From positions 1 through 27,228 of the forward strand of contig JBCDCP010000026.1 in NCBI GenBank assembly GCA_039181495.1: a DNA stretch of 27,228 nt. Reading direction: 5' to 3'. The position numbers were made by a program, and so were the translations under genes. Below the pieces are notes generated by a model that worked only from the letters and a program-made list of their open reading frames with translations, was not told where the DNA came from and ran no database searches. This document shows positions 24,504 to 27,228 of the stretch, piece after piece; position 1 is the stretch's first letter, and each line of letters begins with the position of its first letter. The DNA comes from JBCDCP01 sp039181495. Lineage in GTDB: Bacteria; Pseudomonadota; Alphaproteobacteria; Rhizobiales; Tepidamorphaceae.

Positions 24504-25283
24504 ATGACGCAGACAGATCAACCGGTCGGACGCGTCAATTTGGCGCTTGGCAGTTTTGTACGACGCTTGCTTGGGCAGGCCGCAGATGTCGTGCTGCCGC
24601 CGCTGTGTCCCGGCTGTCACAAACCGGTTGCCGACCACCACGGTCTGTGCGCCCAGTGCTGGTCGGAGCTGCAGTTCCTGACGCCGCCGATTTGCCCCAT
24701 CCATGGGACACCGCTGCCTGCTGGGCTGGGCGATGATGCTGTCTCGCTGGAAGCGATCGCCAATCCGCCGGCCTTTTCCAGGGCACGCGCGGCGGTGGCC
24801 TATGACAGGCGTGCTGCACGAATCGTTTCCGGTTTCAAATATGCAGATCGAGGAGACTATGCGCCGATCATGGCGCGACTGATGGCGCACGCCGGAAAGG
24901 GACTGCTGGCTGATGCACAGCTTGTTGTTCCGGTGCCGCTCCACTGGGGACGGTTTGCCGGGCGGCGGTTCAATCAATCCGCGGATCTGGCGCGACGGCT
25001 GTGTCGCGAACGGCTTGGCGCCTATGCGCCGGACATTCTCGTCAGACGCAAGGCAACCCGTCCGCAGGTCGGGCTTGAGCCGGCGCAGCGAGCGTTGAAT
25101 GTGGCCGGAGCCTTTGCCGTTCAGCCCGAGCAGAAGCCACGTTTGGCTGGTCGAGGGGTCCTTCTGATTGATGATGTGTTTACGACTGGCGCTACTGTCG
25201 ATGCCGCGACGCGGGTGCTCAAACGTGCCGGTGCATCACGGGTCGATGTTCTGACATTTGCCCGCGTGCTGAGTGGCGACTAA
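24504..25283 (+). CDS. comF: ComF family phosphoribosyltransferase-like protein
   Basis: A 259-residue protein with an N-terminal zinc-finger-like module (LPPLCPGCHKPVADHHGLCAQCW; Cys35, 38, 49 and 52, with a further Cys at 64). A type I phosphoribosyltransferase domain follows, with RRFNQSADLARRL and the PRPP loop GVLLIDDVFTTGATVDAATR (from residue 218). Relatives (ComF, GntX) take part in DNA uptake or in using DNA as a nutrient; the biochemical substrate is unproven. It begins a plus-strand run with grxC, a nitrilase and a DUF1178 gene, an order I recall from other Hyphomicrobiales. Confidence 0.93.
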   Translation: MTQTDQPVGRVNLALGSFVRRLLGQAADVVLPPLCPGCHKPVADHHGLCAQCWSELQFLTPPICPIHGTPLPAGLGDDAVSLEAIANPPAFSRARAAVAYDRRAARIVSGFKYADRGDYAPIMARLMAHAGKGLLADAQLVVPVPLHWGRFAGRRFNQSADLARRLCRERLGAYAPDILVRRKATRPQVGLEPAQRALNVAGAFAVQPEQKPRLAGRGVLLIDDVFTTGATVDAATRVLKRAGASRVDVLTFARVLSGD

Positions 25284-25322
25284 ATAGTCTGTCATCCGAT
25301 CACGTCTCAGGTTCCCAGTTAT

Positions 25323-25586
25323 ATGCCGCCCATCACGATCTACACGCTCGCGTTTTGCCCTTTCTGCAGCCGCGCGATGAAACTGCTCGACAGCAAAGGT
25401 GCGACTTACGAGCAGATTGATGTAACCTTCAAACCGAAGGTTCGCTCGGCCATGCGCGAAAGGTCCAGCGGAGCCAATACCCTGCCACAGATCTTCATTG
25501 GGGAGACGCATGTCGGCGGGTGTGACGACCTTCACGCTCTGGAGGTTGCTGGAGCGCTCGATCCGCTGCTTGAGGGCGCGGCCTAG
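25323..25586 (+). CDS. grxC: glutaredoxin 3
   Basis: An 87-residue dithiol glutaredoxin with active site CPFC at residues 12-15 (in YTLAFCPFCSRAMKLLDSKG). The cis-Pro is in TLPQIFIGETHVGG, and the GGCDDLHAL glutathione-binding motif is present. It reduces disulfides and glutathionylated proteins in the cytoplasm at the expense of glutathione. The length is normal. The start ATG is 39 bases after comF and the nitrilase gene follows after 20 bases, so the three are probably one transcript. Confidence 0.96.
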   Translation: MPPITIYTLAFCPFCSRAMKLLDSKGATYEQIDVTFKPKVRSAMRERSSGANTLPQIFIGETHVGGCDDLHALEVAGALDPLLEGAA

Positions 25587-25606
25587 ATCAGGCGAGGGAA
25601 ACAGTC

Positions 25607-26491
25607 ATGATGACCGACACACCACTTGGTGAGGCCTTTACCGCTGCCTGCGTTCAGCTCTGCGCCGGGCGTTCGATCAATTCGAATATCGCCGATGCCG
25701 AGCATCTCATCCGTGAGGCGGCGCAGCGTGGCGCGCAGTTCATCCAGACGCCTGAACAGACGGCACTCATGGAACTCGATGCCGGCACTCTGTTCGGCAA
25801 CATCGTGGCGGAAAACGATGATCCCGCATTGCGTCGGTTCCGGGCCGTGGCAAAGGAGCTGGGCGTCTGGCTGCATATCGGTTCGCTGGCCATCAGGCTG
25901 TCCGACGACAAGGCGGCCAACCGGGCATTTGTGATCGCGCCAGACGGTCAGATTGTCGCGCGATACGACAAGATTCATATGTTCGATGTGAACTTGCCCA
26001 ATGGCGAAACCTACCGGGAATCGAAAACCTATCAGCCGGGCACGGCCGCAGTCGCAGCCGATCTTCCCTGGATTAGGTTGGGTCTTTCGATCTGCTATGA
26101 TTTGCGTTTTGCATCCTTGTATCGGCACTACGCGCATGCCGGTTGCGGAATGCTGGCCGTTCCAGCGGCCTTTACGCAGGTGACCGGTGAGGCGCATTGG
26201 CACGTCTTGCAGAGAGCTCGGGCGATCGAGACGGGGTCTTTTGTCGTGTCGGCCGCGCAAGGCGGACATCACGAAAATGGCCGCGACACCTACGGGCATT
26301 CTGTCATCATTGATCCATGGGGCACGGTGATTGCCGAAGCGGATCAGGAGCCCGGCGTGATCATGGCGGAGATTGATCCTGCTAAGGTGGCAGAGGCCCG
26401 CCAGAAGGTGCCTGCACTGAGCCATGACCGCGATTTTGATTCGGTCTCGCCCGGCGTTATTGCATTCGAAACGGCGGCGGTCGGCGCATGA
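25607..26491 (+). CDS. carbon-nitrogen hydrolase, Nit1/NitFhit-like
   Basis: A 294-residue nitrilase-superfamily enzyme with the complete Glu-Lys-Cys triad: Glu50 (QTPEQTALME), Lys122 (ARYDKIHMFDVNLPNGE) and Cys163 (LGLSICYDLRFASLYRHYA). The FDV after KIHM and the AAFTQVTGEAHWHVLQRARA segment point to the Nit1/YbeM branch. Its members hydrolyse deaminated glutathione, a side product of transaminases. That function would suit its place next to glutaredoxin, but it is inferred from family. ATG codons occur at 25607 and 25610, with GAGGGA upstream. Its stop overlaps the next start by four bases. Confidence 0.93.
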   Translation: MMTDTPLGEAFTAACVQLCAGRSINSNIADAEHLIREAAQRGAQFIQTPEQTALMELDAGTLFGNIVAENDDPALRRFRAVAKELGVWLHIGSLAIRLSDDKAANRAFVIAPDGQIVARYDKIHMFDVNLPNGETYRESKTYQPGTAAVAADLPWIRLGLSICYDLRFASLYRHYAHAGCGMLAVPAAFTQVTGEAHWHVLQRARAIETGSFVVSAAQGGHHENGRDTYGHSVIIDPWGTVIAEADQEPGVIMAEIDPAKVAEARQKVPALSHDRDFDSVSPGVIAFETAAVGA

Positions 26492-26979
26492 TCCGCTACA
26501 CATTTTCCTGCGCGGAAGGTCATGAGTTCGAGGCCTGGTTCCGCAACTCTGCTGCCTGCGATGAGCAGCTCGAGGCGGGGCTTGTTTCGTGCGGCATATG
26601 CGGCGGCACTGATGTCAAGAAGGCGCTCATGGCGCCGTCCATTCCAGCCAAGTCGAATGCGAAACCAGAAGTTCAGGCAACAGCTGCGCCGGCACCTGTC
26701 GAGGACGGCAGTACGCCGCAACGCTTGCCAGTGATGACCGGCGGTATGGGCGAAGAGGCGCAGAAGCTTGTTCATGCCATGCGGAAGTTCCGCGAGACCG
26801 TGACCAAGCATGCCGACTATGTCGGGCCGCGCTTCGCCGAAGAAGCGCGCAAGATTCACTTCGGCGAAAGCGGTGATCGCGGCATCTATGGCGAGGCAAC
26901 ACCGGAAGAGGCCAAGGCGCTCTCGGAAGATGGTGTCGACATCGTTCCTTTGCCCATGCTGCCGGAAGACCAGAACTGA
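26488..26979 (+). CDS. DUF1178 family protein
   Basis: A 163-residue protein of unknown function. The N-terminus MIRYTFSCAEGHEFEAWFRN, with a later CGICGG, looks like a small rubredoxin- or zinc-ribbon-like knuckle. A Pro/Ala-rich linker follows, then a helical C-terminal part (VHAMRKFRETVTKHADYVG, RFAEEARKIHFGES). This layout is that of DUF1178 (PF06676). ATGA overlap with the nitrilase gene implies translational coupling. Codons 130 to the stop (26875-26979) lie inside the left arm of the terminal inverted repeat and reappear inverted at 27124-27228. Confidence 0.92.
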   Translation: MIRYTFSCAEGHEFEAWFRNSAACDEQLEAGLVSCGICGGTDVKKALMAPSIPAKSNAKPEVQATAAPAPVEDGSTPQRLPVMTGGMGEEAQKLVHAMRKFRETVTKHADYVGPRFAEEARKIHFGESGDRGIYGEATPEEAKALSEDGVDIVPLPMLPEDQN

Positions 26980-27014
26980 CTCTTGGCGGTTTTCTGGCCT
27001 TCGATCAGACCGGC
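26875..27014 (+). repeat. left arm of large terminal inverted repeat
   Basis: Bases 26875-27008 are the exact reverse complement of 27095-27228 (134 of 134). After one mismatch (27009/27094), five more bases pair (27010-27014 with 27089-27093). The arm contains the last 34 codons and stop of the DUF1178 gene plus 29 bases beyond it. Confidence 0.97.
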
Positions 27015-27098
27015 ATGCGGTTGAAGTACTTCAACTGGACGATGGCTGCACTGCTGGTGCTTTCGCTGATTCCCAGCCTGCAGAACCCGCCGGCCTGA
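27015..27098 (+). CDS. short open frame in the spacer, possible start of a truncated gene
   Basis: The ATG at 27015 opens MRLKYFNWTMAALLVLSLIP and then SLQNPPA before a TGA inside the right arm: 27 residues that look like a signal anchor or signal peptide. If the right arm is an artefact, the true gene would continue beyond about 27088 and only its N-terminus is visible. There is no clear ribosome binding site. Low confidence. Confidence 0.3.
   Translation: MRLKYFNWTMAALLVLSLIPSLQNPPA
27020..27035. repeat. perfect 16-base palindrome GTTGAAGTACTTCAAC
   Basis: It lies in the spacer of the large inverted repeat and within the short open frame there (codons for LKYFN). It may be coincidental to coding. 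Confidence 0.4.
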
Positions 27099-27228
27099 TC
27101 GAAGGCCAGAAAACCGCCAAGAGTCAGTTCTGGTCTTCCGGCAGCATGGGCAAAGGAACGATGTCGACACCATCTTCCGAGAGCGCCTTGGCCTCTTCCG
27201 GTGTTGCCTCGCCATAGATGCCGCGATC
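27089..27228 (-). repeat. right arm of large terminal inverted repeat
   Basis: Reverse complement of 26875-27014 with a single mismatch, running exactly to the window end. The minus strand of 27124-27228 repeats codons 130-163 and the stop of the DUF1178 gene. Confidence 0.97.
27124..27228 (-). pseudogene. inverted partial copy of the DUF1178 gene end (possible artefact)
   Basis: On the minus strand these bases encode the last 34 residues and stop of the DUF1178 protein, identical in sequence, entering from the window edge. It is either the end of a second, tail-to-tail copy or an assembly or amplification fold-back. Nothing in the window can show whether a full copy exists. Confidence 0.4.

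Noticed and set aside
25583..26503. Minus-strand open frame of 306 codons opposite the nitrilase gene
   Set aside because: The plus-strand nitrilase shows a full catalytic triad; the antisense frame shows no recognisable motif.
1..27228. CRISPR array, prophage, transposon or defence island
   Set aside because: There are no regularly spaced direct repeats, transposase or phage genes. XerD has the chromosomal housekeeping context, not that of a mobile integrase.

Overview
This 27 kb window reads as a core chromosomal segment of an alphaproteobacterium, most likely of the order Hyphomicrobiales (Rhizobiales). The evidence is fairly high GC (by eye), GTG and TTG starts, and a familiar gene order: rpmB, cobT-cobS-dnaJ-like, bolA, CorC-like, aroB-aroK, xerD, accA, then secA, ppiC-like, argJ, mutT, comF, grxC, nitrilase, DUF1178. 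The taxonomic call rests on remembered synteny and protein flavour, not on a search. I see no rRNA, tRNA, CRISPR array, transposase, phage gene, or toxin-antitoxin or defence module.

Layout. 1-602: 3' part of a VOC/glyoxalase-like protein fused to a two-helix membrane tail. 822-1762: ribosomal protein L28 and a VUT/YhhQ-type queuosine-precursor transporter. 1773-6467 (minus): a probable operon of a J-domain protein, CobS, CobT (the AAA+ and VWA subunits of aerobic cobaltochelatase) and an exported phytase-like esterase. 6628-6888: BolA, divergent from the J-domain gene. 6910-10119 (minus): shikimate kinase, 3-dehydroquinate synthase and a CorC/HlyC-type transporter. 10366-12622 (plus): a 47-residue membrane protein, XerD and AccA. 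13055-14227: a YkuD-type L,D-transpeptidase lipoprotein behind a long, structured non-coding leader. 14326-20217 (minus): an SLC13 permease with two RCK-C domains, a class III cyclase-like protein with an atypical active site, and SecA. 20612-23472 (plus): a parvulin-type PPIase, ArgJ, MutT and a lone Flp pilin. 23503-24411 (minus): a BioC/NDUFAF5-like methyltransferase. 24504-26979 (plus): ComF, glutaredoxin 3, a nitrilase-family amidohydrolase and a DUF1178 protein.

Together the genes serve housekeeping: cobalt insertion into hydrogenobyrinic acid a,c-diamide, aromatic amino-acid, fatty-acid and arginine synthesis, protein export and periplasmic folding, chromosome-dimer resolution, and peptidoglycan and redox maintenance.

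I did not find a convincing new multi-gene system. The strongest anomaly is the right edge. The last 354 bases form a near-perfect inverted repeat with 134-base identical arms and an 86-base spacer. It copies the end of the DUF1178 gene back in reverse to the exact end of the window. An assembly or amplification fold-back is the simplest explanation, but a real palindromic duplication is possible. Other points worth a look are the Lys-to-Asp change in the cyclase, the structured leader before the L,D-transpeptidase, the VOC-membrane fusion, and promoters placed so that comF, the J-domain gene and bolA would be read from leaderless transcripts.
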